Assembly (NCBI RefSeq): GCF_024500045.1
Contig: NZ_JTEO01000004.1
Coordinates: 372,001-436,000 of the forward strand
Direction of reading: 5' to 3'
Source of the DNA: Methanolobus chelungpuianus
GTDB lineage: Archaea; Halobacteriota; Methanosarcinia; Methanosarcinales; Methanosarcinaceae
DNA: 64,000 nt
Part shown: positions 1 through 8,998 of the stretch, piece after piece
How positions within the stretch are numbered: position 1 is the first letter of the stretch
Layout of the letters: every line of letters starts with the position of its first letter
Notes under the pieces: model-generated
The model's input: the letters and a program-made list of their open reading frames with translations, nothing else
Told to the model about the DNA's origin: nothing
Database searches by the model: none
Program-made: the position numbers and the translations under genes

Positions 1-1857
1 CTGTGTTTCGCTCAGGGGTCCCGCATAGCCTTCTGCAAGCATGTCCGAGAAGCCTATTATGGAGTTAAGTGGTGTCCGCAGTTCGTGGCTCATGCTGGCA
101 AGGAACTCGCTCTTGATACGGTTTGCCGACTCAGCCTCCACCTTTGCCCGGAGCATGGCCTCTTCTGCTCTCTTTCTCTCTGTAATGTCCCTGACAACAG
201 CCTGGGTAATATCCCTATATCCGTCAAGGAGTGATGCATTGATCTCAACATCGATGATATCGCCTTTTCCGGTAAGGTACTTTGTTTCCCCATGAATGAA
301 GCTCTGTACCTTGAGCAGTTCCATTACCTTCTCCCCCTCCGGTCTCAGTTCCGGTATCAGAAGGTCTACAACCGACATCTGTTTAAGCTGCTCCTTTGTA
401 TACCCCATGATCTCGCAGGCCTTGCTGTTGACCTCAACGATCTGTCCATCTGTCCTGTTTATAAAAATCCCGTCGCTTGACTGTTCTACGAGTGACCTGT
501 ATCTCTTCTCACTCCTGGCAAGTTCCTCTTCAGCAAGTTTTTGTTTTGTAATGTTGCGGGCGGTGCCCAGCAGTTGTACATTCCCGTTTTCTAGTACATA
601 GGCGGTTCCTGTGGAGTTCACCCACTGGATACTGCCATCGCCGCACACCAGCCGGTAATCTACGTTCTTTGTGACTCCGGCGTGTAGAACAGTATATTGT
701 ATTATATTAAAGAGCTCATCCTTGTCCTCCGGATGTATGCAGGCGAAATAGTCGTCCCAGCTATGGATGGTTGTTTCAGGCAGGCCGAGTACTTTGTCAG
801 CAGGCGCGGAGATTTGAGGGTTGATATAATTCCACTTCTCATCAATATCCGTTCTCCAGATGAGGGTGTCTATTGAAGTGACAAGTTTCCTGTAATCCTC
901 CTCTTTACCTATGAGGCGGCTTTCTGTATACTTGCGCTCAAGAAGACTTGTTATCATTTCCCCTACAAGCTTCACCAGATAGATGCCAGATTCGTTCCAT
1001 TGCCTTTTTTCACCGACCGTGTTTATTTCAAGAAAGCCCTTGAAAGTAGATTTATAATATAAGGGAACCACCAGTACTGAAGCAATATCCATTTTTCTGA
1101 GGCTTTCTTTGATCCCTTTCCCTTCATCATTGAACTCTTCAAGGTCCGGTATATCGATGATGGCCCGTCTGTGGAATTGTTCTGATGCCCATTTGTTGTT
1201 CTTGACAGTCTCCTCTATGCCCATGCAAGAAGCGATGTTCTGTGTATTCCATCCATAGGTCCTTGTCATGCAGTCCTGGCTTTTGCTGTCAGAGTACAGG
1301 ACAGCATGGTGTGCATCCAGGAACCGGGCTACTTCCCCGAGGGCTTTTCTAATTTCACCATCTATCTCATTCAAGGTGCTATTTATCAGCCGGCTGGAGA
1401 TATGTGATATCAGTTTTTCCTTACGCAACTTCCTTTCAAGCGCTTCTTTAGCCTCTATCACTTTTGTGGCGTCCTCGACGATGCAACAGCAACCTATAAT
1501 GTTTCCCGTACTGTCGTGCAGAGGCGTTGTCTTCAAATGCATGAAAAGGGATTTTCCCCATATGGAGTAGTAAGGGATCTCTATTGTATTGATAGTTCCA
1601 TTTTCCAGAGTTTTCCTTATGGGTGCAGATATCCCTGACTCGATTATTGCCGGTGATGACAGCATATTAATTCTGCTTTTTGATTTTTCGGCAGAAGGAG
1701 ACCCCATCAGGTTAAGAAGGAATCTATTTACATATACTATATTTCCTTCCCTGTCACATGAAAGTATCCCGACGGGTAATTCTTCCATAAGTTTCAGGTA
1801 ATTATCCTCTAAGGCATACTGCTGTAACAAGGATTTCTCATGCTGCTTATCTATCAT
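1..1857 (-). CDS. PAS/GAF sensor histidine kinase, truncated by window edge
   Basis: The frame is open from an ATG at 1857 to base 1, giving 619 residues without the C-terminal part. No membrane segment is visible, so it is probably a cytoplasmic sensor. Reading the translation, a PAS-like domain (about residues 15-120) is followed by a GAF-like region (about 140-290), two further PAS/PAC units (about 300-545, with [11 protein letters not shown] and [10 protein letters not shown] linkers), and a HisKA start with [19 protein letters not shown]. The phospho-acceptor is His591. The ATPase domain lies outside the window. A TATA-like stretch on the minus strand near 1942-1953 suggests a leader of about 70 nt. 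The ligand is unknown. Confidence 0.93.
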   Translation of the reverse strand, partial: MIDKQHEKSLLQQYALEDNYLKLMEELPVGILSCDREGNIVYVNRFLLNLMGSPSAEKSKSRINMLSSPAIIESGISAPIRKTLENGTINTIEIPYYSIWGKSLFMHLKTTPLHDSTGNIIGCCCIVEDATKVIEAKEALERKLRKEKLISHISSRLINSTLNEIDGEIRKALGEVARFLDAHHAVLYSDSKSQDCMTRTYGWNTQNIASCMGIEETVKNNKWASEQFHRRAIIDIPDLEEFNDEGKGIKESLRKMDIASVLVVPLYYKSTFKGFLEINTVGEKRQWNESGIYLVKLVGEMITSLLERKYTESRLIGKEEDYRKLVTSIDTLIWRTDIDEKWNYINPQISAPADKVLGLPETTIHSWDDYFACIHPEDKDELFNIIQYTVLHAGVTKNVDYRLVCGDGSIQWVNSTGTAYVLENGNVQLLGTARNITKQKLAEEELARSEKRYRSLVEQSSDGIFINRTDGQIVEVNSKACEIMGYTKEQLKQMSVVDLLIPELRPEGEKVMELLKVQSFIHGETKYLTGKGDIIDVEINASLLDGYRDITQAVVRDITERKRAEEAMLRAKVEAESANRIKSEFLASMSHELRTPLNSIIGFSDMLAEGYAGPLSETQ

Positions 1858-2185
1858 GATCTGATTAACCCGGAAGTTCCCGTTCCCACAATTGACTTCT
1901 GGAAAGCGTATTCTGTATATACACAAAATTATTATATTACAAGATATTTATAATTTGACATCATACGCTTCTTTGACACTGGGAACTAGAATAAGCAGGA
2001 AAATGTAAAATACTACAGCTCTCAGGCAATATTCATTCTTGAACCTACCAGGAAATATAAGGCCACATTACTGCGGCCAATGGCATAAGCAGGTAGGATT
2101 AAAGGCATGCAGTAGAACATCCACTGATATCATCCGAATAATAACTCCTTTCCCGGACAGCAGGCATGCACTATGCATCTCCTGT
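1858..2185. other. Intergenic stretch without a supported gene
   Basis: About 330 bases lie between the kinase start and the acetyltransferase stop. The part next to the kinase (about 1915-1960) is AT-rich and holds its probable promoter. A rightward frame starting at 2039 runs into the acetyltransferase gene on the opposite strand and has no recognisable protein signature, so it is not called. No RNA gene was recognised. Confidence 0.6.
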
Positions 2186-2713
2186 CTAGAGCCGCTTACG
2201 CATCACTATCCCGTTATATCTCTTTTCCTCACTGAAAAAGCCGGGGATCCTGCGCAGTTCCACAAAGCCGTTCCTCTCATAGATCTTCCTTGCAGCAGGC
2301 CAGCTCTCGGAGACCAGTAATATTATACTGGAAATCGGATATCTTTTGCTCACTCTTCCGGACAGTTCTGTGAACAGCAGGTCCCCATAACCTTTCCCAC
2401 GATGTTTTTTAAGGATTCCTACGGAAGAAACGTATAGCTCTTTTCCCGCAGTGGTGTGCACCTCGCTGATCCTGTGGCTCAGGGCGAAGCTGTCCTCAGT
2501 AATATTCTCCGGATGATCCCATATCTCGGAGGAGATATATCCGCACACCTTGCTGTTAATTTCAAGAAGCAGGAAGCCTTCCGGAAAGTGTGCTATCCTT
2601 TCCAGGAAAGCAGCCTTGCTCTCGCGGATGTTCTCATGAAAGGATTCATCTTCTATCAGCATAATCTGATTGACGTCTGCGGATCCGGCTTCCCTGATAG
2701 TTATTTTTTCCAT
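2186..2713 (-). CDS. GNAT-family N-acetyltransferase (RimI-like)
   Basis: A 175-residue single-domain GNAT protein. The acetyl-CoA pyrophosphate-binding motif KHRGKGYG is at residues 103-110, preceded by the strand ELYVSSVGIL. The C-terminal half has the usual ARKIYERNGF helix and strand. Family members move an acetyl group from acetyl-CoA to an amine, often a protein N-terminus or small molecule, but the substrate cannot be read from sequence. The gene stands alone, divergent from the RGG/zinc-protein gene starting at 2983; their promoters share the interval 2714-2790. Confidence 0.88.
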   Translation of the reverse strand: MEKITIREAGSADVNQIMLIEDESFHENIRESKAAFLERIAHFPEGFLLLEINSKVCGYISSEIWDHPENITEDSFALSHRISEVHTTAGKELYVSSVGILKKHRGKGYGDLLFTELSGRVSKRYPISSIILLVSESWPAARKIYERNGFVELRRIPGFFSEEKRYNGIVMRKRL

Positions 2714-2760
2714 GGTAAAGAACTTGTACTTAATACTGATAAGATAAGCCGTAACATACT

Positions 2761-2770
2761 CTTATATATG
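2761..2770 (+). promoter_or_regulatory. TATA box of first RGG/CxxC gene
   Basis: The sequence cttatatatg is a good archaeal TATA box. It lies 33 bases before the conserved leader start AGTTCGATTGCTCA (2794-2807), so transcription should begin about there. The second copy of this gene has ctttatattg at 8967-8976 with 32-base spacing to the same leader block, which supports both calls. Confidence 0.65.
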
Positions 2771-2793
2771 ATGGTGTTCTCTATTTATCTATC

Positions 2794-2982
2794 AGTTCGA
2801 TTGCTCAACGATTTAATAAAGAATTATCATTATTTATGTGCTTCTTTTAGTGAATTGCTTGGACAGTAAAGAGTAAACCGTATCGAAAACCAGATTTGAT
2901 CAAAGTCAGATTGGATTCTTCATGCGCAATTCTCGATCCCGTTCACAGCGGGACGAACTAGACAATATAAAGGAAATGAAAT
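2794..2982 (+). promoter_or_regulatory. Conserved structured 5' leader, copy 1
   Basis: An untranslated leader of about 189 nt precedes the RGG/zinc protein. It shares ordered blocks with the leader at 8999-9192: AGTTCGATTGCTCA, AATAAAG, GCTTCTTTTA, GGACA, CGTATC, CATGCG, ATTCTCGAT and GAACTA. AGTTCG (2794-2799) is complementary to CGAACT (2954-2959), which would close a large domain. Just inside the 3' arm is a hairpin TCCCG/CGGGA. The ribosome-binding sequence AAAGGA (2968-2973) follows. It is probably a cis-regulatory RNA; the signal it senses is not known. Confidence 0.6.
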
Positions 2983-3174
2983 ATGAGATTCGATAACAGA
3001 GGCGGCAACAGCAGAGGCGGAAGCGGTGGTTTCAGATCAACAGGTCCAAGAGAGATGCACAAGGCAACTTGCTCCGACTGCAAACAGGAAACCGAAGTAC
3101 CTTTCGTTCCTGCCCCTGACAGACCTGTATACTGCAGGGAATGCTACCAGAAGCACAAGCCACAGAGATATTAA
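2983..3174 (+). CDS. RGG-box CxxC-x17-CxxC zinc-ribbon protein, copy 1
   Basis: A 63-residue protein. Residues 5-20 are an RGG/GGF-rich tail of the kind that binds RNA. Residues 30-52 hold CSDC, seventeen residues, then CREC, the CxxC-x17-CxxC arrangement that should bind one zinc. It is 75-80% identical to the protein at 9193-9420 in the shared core, with a shorter glycine-rich tail. Function is unknown; RNA chaperoning or translation control is an inference from composition and from the long leader. The start is set by AAAGGA upstream and by alignment with the second copy. Confidence 0.85.
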   Translation: MRFDNRGGNSRGGSGGFRSTGPREMHKATCSDCKQETEVPFVPAPDRPVYCRECYQKHKPQRY

Positions 3175-3432
3175 GATTCATATCTAAGATTTGAATCCCC
3201 CATAAGCGGGCAAATATCAAAATCCAGGTACCCATAACAGGATTTCCTGGTTCCGCATTTTTTGCCTGCAGTGGGATTTTTGGCCTATTTTTCAATTGTT
3301 TTGATCCGATATATTGCCTTTCTTCTAAAAAAGTGGCATATTGACTTGAAAATTGAAAATGTACTGTTCCCATTATGAGGGGCCCGGATTCTTGCGACCA
3401 TACCTTTAGGGCGGCACATCGTATGCGTTTCA

Positions 3433-3612
3433 ATGGATGCACGGGTTCCGGCCAATCTCGGAGCCACTTATAAGTCCACATCCAGGTGTGGCAGCTGCAG
3501 GAAGAGCTTTGTGTGCTATGCAAGCAATGGTAAAAGCCATATGATCATAAAAACCCCCTGGATGTGTTCTTCAATAAATCTCCTTCACCCTGCCAACGCT
3601 TCCGTCCTGTAA
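3433..3612 (+). CDS. Possible small cysteine-containing protein (tentative)
   Basis: A 59-codon frame from ATG 3433 to TAA 3610-3612. It contains RCGSCRKSFVCY, so three cysteines in a CxxC plus C pattern, in an otherwise gene-free stretch of almost 400 bases (3175-3570). Against it: no clear promoter or ribosome-binding site, no recognised family, and a 42-base overlap with the ywbE-like gene on the other strand. The remainder of 3175-3432 shows only weak inverted repeats (AAATCC near 3220 with GGATTT near 3241). Confidence 0.25.
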   Translation: MDARVPANLGATYKSTSRCGSCRKSFVCYASNGKSHMIIKTPWMCSSINLLHPANASVL

Positions 3613-3765
3613 TTCCACCTTTATCCCATGGGGGTGGGTGGATGAGTTCGTCAGGATCCTCTTCACAATGCCACGGGTGATCTTCCCGCTTCCCTGATCC
3701 TGCTTCAGGACAATCCCAACGCTTGCCCCTACCTTGATGTTATTTCTTGCAGTGCCGCTGTTCAT
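3571..3765 (-). CDS. YwbE-family protein (DUF2196)
   Basis: A 64-residue protein that matches the YwbE family over its full length: the VGIVLKQDQGSGKITRGIVK segment, the ILTNSSTHPHGIKVEL signature (about residues 37-52) and the GSVGRVKEI end. The family is small, widespread in bacteria and archaea, and has no firmly established role; its KOW/SH3-like barrel appearance is compatible with nucleic-acid binding. It lies 10 bases after the TrmB-type regulator on the same strand and may be the last gene of that unit. Confidence 0.88.
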   Translation of the reverse strand: MNSGTARNNIKVGASVGIVLKQDQGSGKITRGIVKRILTNSSTHPHGIKVELQDGSVGRVKEIY

Positions 3766-3775
3766 GATAAACCTG

Positions 3776-4567
3776 TCAGTACTCTATGGGCTTTGAGTTT
3801 TCCCATTCTGCGTCTATGAAATGTTTAAAGATGTCTACCTGCTCTTTCCCGTTGTACCAGGTAGCCGTCAGGCTCGGGGGGACACTGTCGTCCTTTATGG
3901 TGACGACAAGTATCTCCCTGTCATCGATGACAAGTATTCCTCCTTTCAGGGGATGGGAACTTTCTGCATCATAAGACCTGGCTTCAACGCCCGGAAACTG
4001 CTTTGTGATGTCCGCTACCACGTCCTTGCTTCGCCCTGTCATCCTCATTCTCACTCCCTCACTGATCTTTTTGAGGACCGTCTCTTTTATGCCTTCCATT
4101 ATAGGATATACCCCGATCACCCGGTCAAGGGGCTGGTAAGAGGAAGCAAATATGATCTCCTCTCTGGCCGATTCCAGCATCTGGACGATCTTGTCATTGA
4201 CGTTCTTCACACCGCTGATGTTCCAGACCGCATCCTCTTCCGTCTGTTCCGACATTGCATGATAGATCACTTCAAGCTGCTCCCGGGAATACAGTATGGC
4301 CTTCTCATAGTCCTCCTTCAGGATATTGATGACTCTCTCGGGAGGAATCGATTTGTAACGCATGGGCTTTGTATTCTGTATCTCGATTATCCCTTTGTCC
4401 TTCAGCTTGGTGATCACGCCGTACACTGCAGAGCGCGGGATGCCGGAAAGCGCATGAATATCCGCTGCAGTCCCGCTCCCATACCGTGTGAGTGCTATAA
4501 GCACTTTCGCCTCGTAGGAAGTAAGGCCGAGCTGTTGAAGTGATTCTATCAGTTCATTCATTACCAT
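3776..4567 (-). CDS. TrmB-family transcriptional regulator
   Basis: A 263-residue protein with an N-terminal winged helix (about residues 5-75: LTSYEAKVLIALTRYG, then SGIPRSAVYGVITKLKDKGII) and a C-terminal phospholipase-D-like effector region (about 115-250), the layout of the TrmB family. Such regulators bind sugars or other ligands and repress or activate nearby genes. It sits 17 bases after the secreted partner of the RND exporter and is probably co-transcribed, so autoregulation of the exporter is likely. Start may be ATG 4567 or ATG 4561. Confidence 0.88.
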   Translation of the reverse strand: MVMNELIESLQQLGLTSYEAKVLIALTRYGSGTAADIHALSGIPRSAVYGVITKLKDKGIIEIQNTKPMRYKSIPPERVINILKEDYEKAILYSREQLEVIYHAMSEQTEEDAVWNISGVKNVNDKIVQMLESAREEIIFASSYQPLDRVIGVYPIMEGIKETVLKKISEGVRMRMTGRSKDVVADITKQFPGVEARSYDAESSHPLKGGILVIDDREILVVTIKDDSVPPSLTATWYNGKEQVDIFKHFIDAEWENSKPIEY

Positions 4568-4584
4568 GTTTAGCTGTCGTTAAT

Positions 4585-5667
4585 TTATTTATTGTTTCTC
4601 TTCCTTTTTGAGACCATGTAAGCGGGTGTGCCTATAATGCCCACCATTAACATAAGCCCGGTTATTGTGGTTGCGTTGTCCTTCACCTTCTCTCCTAGGG
4701 GAGTGGCCGGACCGACATCCGCAGTCACCTTGAGGGCATCAGAGTACTGACTCTTGTCGTGTACGTCCTTATATTTGACCTCGCTGCTGATCGAGTATTC
4801 CTTTGGGGTTGCATCAGCTGCAACATTTACCACGAACGTCGCATTTCTGGACTCGCTTGGCCGCATGTCCCCGAGATAGGCCTGGTCATCTGTTGTGGTG
4901 AATGGATCGACTACGCTTATCCTTGCAATACATTCCCTGGCTAGCTGGTCTCCTGTGTTCATATATGTGACAGTGATCGTTTCCCTGTCGCCCGCCTGCA
5001 GGTCTGATTCGGTGTGCAGCACCTTGAAGTATGGTTCCTCCTCGATAACTATCGGCAGGTACATGGTCTGGTTGAGGTCCTCATACCAGTAGTATGTATC
5101 GCCGTAGGGAGGGGTGACAGCCGAATCTCTCTGGTGCCTGTAGGCTATATCCAGCCGGAGTGTATATGTGCCTGCTTTTGCATTGTCATATATCTCGATG
5201 GGGAAGGCTGCAGGTGATGCAAGGGACTTGCCTGTGCTCAGTGAGCCCAGCAGCAGGGTATCAAGCTTTATCTTTATGGGGGCGTCCTGGTCAACCAGTG
5301 AAAGTGTGGCGGTCATGGAATCTGCTGTCGTGATGGCCCTGTCCGAGAGAAGTTCGGCGGACATAAAACTGCGGGTAAGACTCTCACCGTACTGGGCGAT
5401 GTCATCATCTATCTCTTTCTGGTCCGCTTCATAGCCCGTGATCTGGCCGTTGTTCATTACATTAACGTAAAGGACGGCACTCTCTCCTCTCTGGAACACC
5501 TTGTCACATGCAAGGTTTGCCTTCAGGTTGGGAGCTCCGTACACATCGTAGTAATCACTTGCAATTTCAGAGACGACCTCCTCGTTTATTCCTGCAGATG
5601 CTACCTGCATATAACTTAGCAGGAGTATCGTGATCATAAGCAGCTTTACATTTTTAATTGGTATCAT
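4585..5667 (-). CDS. Secreted, membrane-anchored partner of RND exporter (COG1361-like)
   Basis: A 360-residue protein with a signal peptide (about residues 1-26, VKLLMITILLLSYMQVASA), an extracellular part of beta-rich CARDB/S-layer-like repeats (PYFKVLHTESDLQAGDRETITVTYMNTGDQ is typical) and one C-terminal membrane segment (about 335-353) followed by KRKRNNK. No PGF-CTERM sorting motif is seen. Its ATG overlaps the stop of the RND gene (ATGA), so the two are translationally coupled. In methanogens such COG1361-type proteins often accompany HAE3-family exporters; the exported substrate is unknown. Confidence 0.85.
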   Translation of the reverse strand: MIPIKNVKLLMITILLLSYMQVASAGINEEVVSEIASDYYDVYGAPNLKANLACDKVFQRGESAVLYVNVMNNGQITGYEADQKEIDDDIAQYGESLTRSFMSAELLSDRAITTADSMTATLSLVDQDAPIKIKLDTLLLGSLSTGKSLASPAAFPIEIYDNAKAGTYTLRLDIAYRHQRDSAVTPPYGDTYYWYEDLNQTMYLPIVIEEEPYFKVLHTESDLQAGDRETITVTYMNTGDQLARECIARISVVDPFTTTDDQAYLGDMRPSESRNATFVVNVAADATPKEYSISSEVKYKDVHDKSQYSDALKVTADVGPATPLGEKVKDNATTITGLMLMVGIIGTPAYMVSKRKRNNK

Positions 5668-7964
5668 ATACTCACCTTATTATTCTCTAGATGTTTTTCT
5701 GATGTCTTGCGGGCTGATCTCCAGCTGTCCAGGTTGACCATTATGGGTGGCAGGACAACGATCGTGCTGAACAGGGAGAAAGCCACGGCTATTACTGTAA
5801 CTATTCCAAAATCGCGTATCATCGGGAACGACGAGATGATGAGGGCTGAAAAGCCGAAGATCACGGTGAAGCCGGATGCAAGGATCGCAGGTCCTACCTT
5901 GGAGGCAGCCGTCTCCATTGCATCAAAAGGCTCCAGTCCTTTCTCACGCTCCTCGAAATAGCGCTCCAGCATAAGTATCGTGAATTCGGCGCCTATTCCT
6001 ATGGCAAGGGCGCCCAGGGTGGCTGTCAGAGGATTATATTTCATGTCCAGAAGATACATCACACCTCCAAGCCATCCGGTTACCATCACTATAGGCAGTA
6101 TTGTTGCCAGGGATTTCATCCAGTCCCTGTAGATGACAAGCATACCGATGAAGATTATAGCCATACCCAGGTAACCCATGGCTGTCCTTCCGGATGTCAG
6201 GGCGCCTATGATAGAAGTGGATGTGACCTTTGACCCCGTTACGGTCACGGTGACTCCGGGAGGCGGTGCGTACCACTGTAGGTCGTTCTCAACCTTATAG
6301 ATGGTACTTGCGACCTGGGTTGATGTTAGTTCGCTCTCGAGATTGAGGTTGAGGACACCAAGGTTACTACCTTCGATATACCGGTCAGTCACTATCGGGG
6401 ACATGCCATCGGTAATTGAGACAATGGTATCCCTGTCCGCAGGCACCGAACCATAGGCTGAATAGATCAGCGAACCGATGCTGCTCGATCCTGTGATATG
6501 GGAGTGCCTTTCTTCTTCCAGTTCCCCGAAATCGACCATCCACTGTATCAGGTCCGGGTCCAGGATGTCATCGGCTCTGATAATGACATTGATCTGGTCA
6601 GAGCCGCCCATTATCCTGTTCAGTTTGTTCAGATCCTGCAGCGCTTCCATATCCTGCGGAACGAAATCCTTGGTATCGGTCTGCACTCCCACATGTTCGT
6701 CAAAATACAGTCCTGCAACTGCCAGGATAGCCGCAAGTGCAATCACGACTGCAGGATGTCTTGCAGTCAGGAGGGATGTCCTGGAAAGGAATTGCCCGAA
6801 GGATGAGCCTGCCTCCTTTTTCTGCTTTTCAGGATCGTCTCCTCCATTGCATTTCTTCTTCACAGCCCTCCTGTCAAGGATATACAGCAGGGGAACGAGT
6901 ACGAACATGGAGACAAGATAACACAGTATGGCTCCTACAAGGCTCATCTTTCCGAAGTCCTGTATCATCGGGACCGGTGAGATGAAAAGGGCAATAAATC
7001 CCAGTGAGGTTGCCGCCACTGCAGTTCCCACTGCAGGGCCTGTGTGCTTGATCGTGTCGATGATGGCCTCTTCGACACACTCCCCCTTCGCAAGTTCTTC
7101 CTCCACACGGTTGTGGAACTGAATGGCGTAGTCGGCGCCAAGCCCTATGAGTATGGGGAATACTGCCATGGATGCCATGGTCATCGGGATGCTCAGGAAT
7201 CCCATGGCCCCAAAGGTCCAGATCAGTCCTATAACGACTACGGGTATCGGAAGCAAGCACCACCTGACATGGCGGAATACCATGAGCAGTGCGAATATCA
7301 TCAGGATGAAGGCAAGAGCAAGCATGCTGGTGAGGCTCGAGCTCATTTCCTCGGACATTGCTATGACGAAAGCAGGCTCACCTGTTGCAGTGGCAGTTGT
7401 CCCTGCAGGGAAGTCCACCACTCGCAGGGTCCTCTCGACCTCTGCCAGAAGCCTCTTCTTGTTGGTCTCGTCGATGTTTCCCGGCATCTGGATCATGATT
7501 ATGGCATGCTGCTCATCAGGCATCAGCTGCTCGACATATGCTTCCGGCAGATAGCTCCTGAGGGCATCTATGGTGACATCGCCGGGTATCTCGGAACGTC
7601 CAGTTGCAGAGTAGCTTGCGCTTTTGATAAGCGTTGCTACGCTCATCGTATTCTCAACGTCCTTGTCCCTTTGAATGATCAGTTCGAAGTTATCAATGGC
7701 CCTGAGTACCTCTGCATCCAGCACCTTGTCCGATTCCACCAGAACGACTATCACTTCGCTGCCGAAGTTCTGCTTGTACAGGTGATCATAATTCTGGTAG
7801 GTCTCCGAATCCTTCTTCACGAACGTATCGGTACCGCTCTTGTGCTCGATCATGCCTGCACCATAAAGAGACACGAACATCAAGACGATAGCTAACAGAA
7901 CAATTAGCTTGGGGCTTTTCTCGATTAGTTCCCCTATTTTTTTATAGATTGTTTTTGCAGACAT
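5664..7964 (-). CDS. RND-superfamily (HAE3/MMPL) exporter
   Basis: A 766-residue polytopic membrane protein with two repeats, each made of one membrane helix, a large extracytoplasmic loop and a bundle of about five helices. The helices carry the acidic residues usual in the family (ILIGLGADYAIQFHNR in repeat 1, ALAIGIGAEFTILMLERYFEERE in repeat 2). HAE3-type transporters export hydrophobic or amphiphilic molecules using an ion gradient; the substrate is not predictable here. It is the first gene of the exporter, secreted partner, TrmB-regulator set. Confidence 0.9.
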   Translation of the reverse strand: MSAKTIYKKIGELIEKSPKLIVLLAIVLMFVSLYGAGMIEHKSGTDTFVKKDSETYQNYDHLYKQNFGSEVIVVLVESDKVLDAEVLRAIDNFELIIQRDKDVENTMSVATLIKSASYSATGRSEIPGDVTIDALRSYLPEAYVEQLMPDEQHAIIMIQMPGNIDETNKKRLLAEVERTLRVVDFPAGTTATATGEPAFVIAMSEEMSSSLTSMLALAFILMIFALLMVFRHVRWCLLPIPVVVIGLIWTFGAMGFLSIPMTMASMAVFPILIGLGADYAIQFHNRVEEELAKGECVEEAIIDTIKHTGPAVGTAVAATSLGFIALFISPVPMIQDFGKMSLVGAILCYLVSMFVLVPLLYILDRRAVKKKCNGGDDPEKQKKEAGSSFGQFLSRTSLLTARHPAVVIALAAILAVAGLYFDEHVGVQTDTKDFVPQDMEALQDLNKLNRIMGGSDQINVIIRADDILDPDLIQWMVDFGELEEERHSHITGSSSIGSLIYSAYGSVPADRDTIVSITDGMSPIVTDRYIEGSNLGVLNLNLESELTSTQVASTIYKVENDLQWYAPPPGVTVTVTGSKVTSTSIIGALTSGRTAMGYLGMAIIFIGMLVIYRDWMKSLATILPIVMVTGWLGGVMYLLDMKYNPLTATLGALAIGIGAEFTILMLERYFEEREKGLEPFDAMETAASKVGPAILASGFTVIFGFSALIISSFPMIRDFGIVTVIAVAFSLFSTIVVLPPIMVNLDSWRSARKTSEKHLENNKVSI

Positions 7965-7974
7965 AAGCAGTCAG

Positions 7975-7987
7975 TAGTAGAGTACTA
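7975..7987. promoter_or_regulatory. Possible operator of exporter operon
   Basis: TAGTAGAGTACTA is a 5-bp inverted repeat with a 3-base centre. It lies about ten bases before the exporter ATG and about where transcription would begin downstream of a minus-strand TATA-like CTATTTAT (8000-7993). A repressor bound here would block the promoter; the TrmB-type protein of the same unit is the obvious candidate. Short repeats occur by chance, so this is tentative. Confidence 0.35.
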
Positions 7988-8136
7988 ACAAAATAAATAG
8001 TTAATGCATAACAACAGAATATCAGGAATGTGTAACTGCCCATATTTGACAAAAATCATGAATTTTTTTAAAGATGCTGCTGAGAACAGCTTGATAAAAA
8101 TGACGCTAAAATAAAAGTGACTACATTTTCCTGCTC

Positions 8137-8896
8137 TTACCTGAGGATATATTTCAGATCATATGATATGATTGGGTATGCGAACACGGTAGACCTGAGC
8201 TGCGTTGCAGTCACGCCGCAGTTCATGGCGACTGCAAATATATTTATGAGTTCCTCCGCCTCAGGGGCGAGGATGTGAGCTCCCAGTATCCTGTCAGTAG
8301 CTTCATCTATGATGACTTTGGATGCCGTGTTCCTGAGTTTCATCCTCTTTGTAAAGAATCATTGTTCCATATCGTGGAAAAGCACTTTCTGACCGGAGGA
8401 TGATTCTTTCTCTGAGGTCCCGACACCCGCGAGAGGAGGGATAGTGAACAAGGCTGACGGTATCATACTATAATCGGCAGTGTACCTGTTCCTGCCTATG
8501 ATATTGCCTGCGGCGATATCTGCCTGCATACTTACTGCAGGGATAAGGAGAGGTCCGGAGCGTATGCAGTCGCCTGCAGCATAGACCCTTGGATTTGAGA
8601 CGCTCTGGAAGTATTCGTTAAGGGCGATATTGCCCATCTCCAGTGCAACATTAGCTTTTTCAAGTTGCAGCTCCTCAAGGGCCGGCACCCTTCCGAGGCC
8701 GTATGTTATGGGCGTCAACTATGCTGGCCACACCTGTGAGCACTTTTTTAGGAACGCATCCCCGGAGGGCACAGGTCCCGCCTAACTCCCGGCAGTCAGC
8801 TATCCCTACTTTCATTCCCGAGTCCCTCCGCCTATATGCAAAAGTGGTCCCTGCAGCTCCTGTTCCTATTATAAAAGCGTTGTAAATGTCTGTCAT
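8137..8896 (-). pseudogene. Decayed FAD-dependent pyridine nucleotide-disulfide oxidoreductase
   Basis: Three fragments of one flavoprotein of the dihydrolipoamide dehydrogenase/mercuric reductase class are present in order. The N-terminus (8896-8675) has the FAD motif IGTGAAG and the redox-active GGTCALRGCVPKK. The middle (8718-8359) has the second FAD motif VYAAGDC. The C-terminal dimer domain begins after an in-frame TGA (8361-8359), where homologues usually have a tryptophan, and runs to 8137. The first junction combines a frameshift with loss of about 200 residues, removing most of the NAD-binding domain. The remnants cannot make an active enzyme. Confidence 0.85.
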
Positions 8897-8966
8897 TTCC
8901 CTCTCCCTTAAAAGGGTTTTTTTACTGCTATTTATTTCTTGTCCGGGGGAGGATTGGCAGCATCGG

Positions 8967-8976
8967 CTTTATATTG
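8967..8976 (+). promoter_or_regulatory. TATA box of second RGG/CxxC gene
   Basis: The sequence ctttatattg lies 32 bases before the conserved leader start at 8999, nearly the same spacing as in copy 1 (33 bases). This pairing of box and conserved leader start argues that both transcripts begin close to AGTTCGATTGCTCA. Confidence 0.65.
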
Positions 8977-8998
8977 TATGAGGTTGTTTGACTATCAT

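Noticed and set aside
7044-7895. A 283-codon plus-strand frame within the RND exporter gene
   Set aside because: The exporter on the other strand is complete with membrane helices and motifs; the frame is hydrophilic, Tyr/His-rich and unlike any protein known to me.
8359-8361. In-frame TGA in the flavoprotein remnant read as selenocysteine
   Set aside because: The position matches a tryptophan in homologues, the gene also has a frameshift and large deletion, and Methanosarcinales are not known to decode UGA as selenocysteine.
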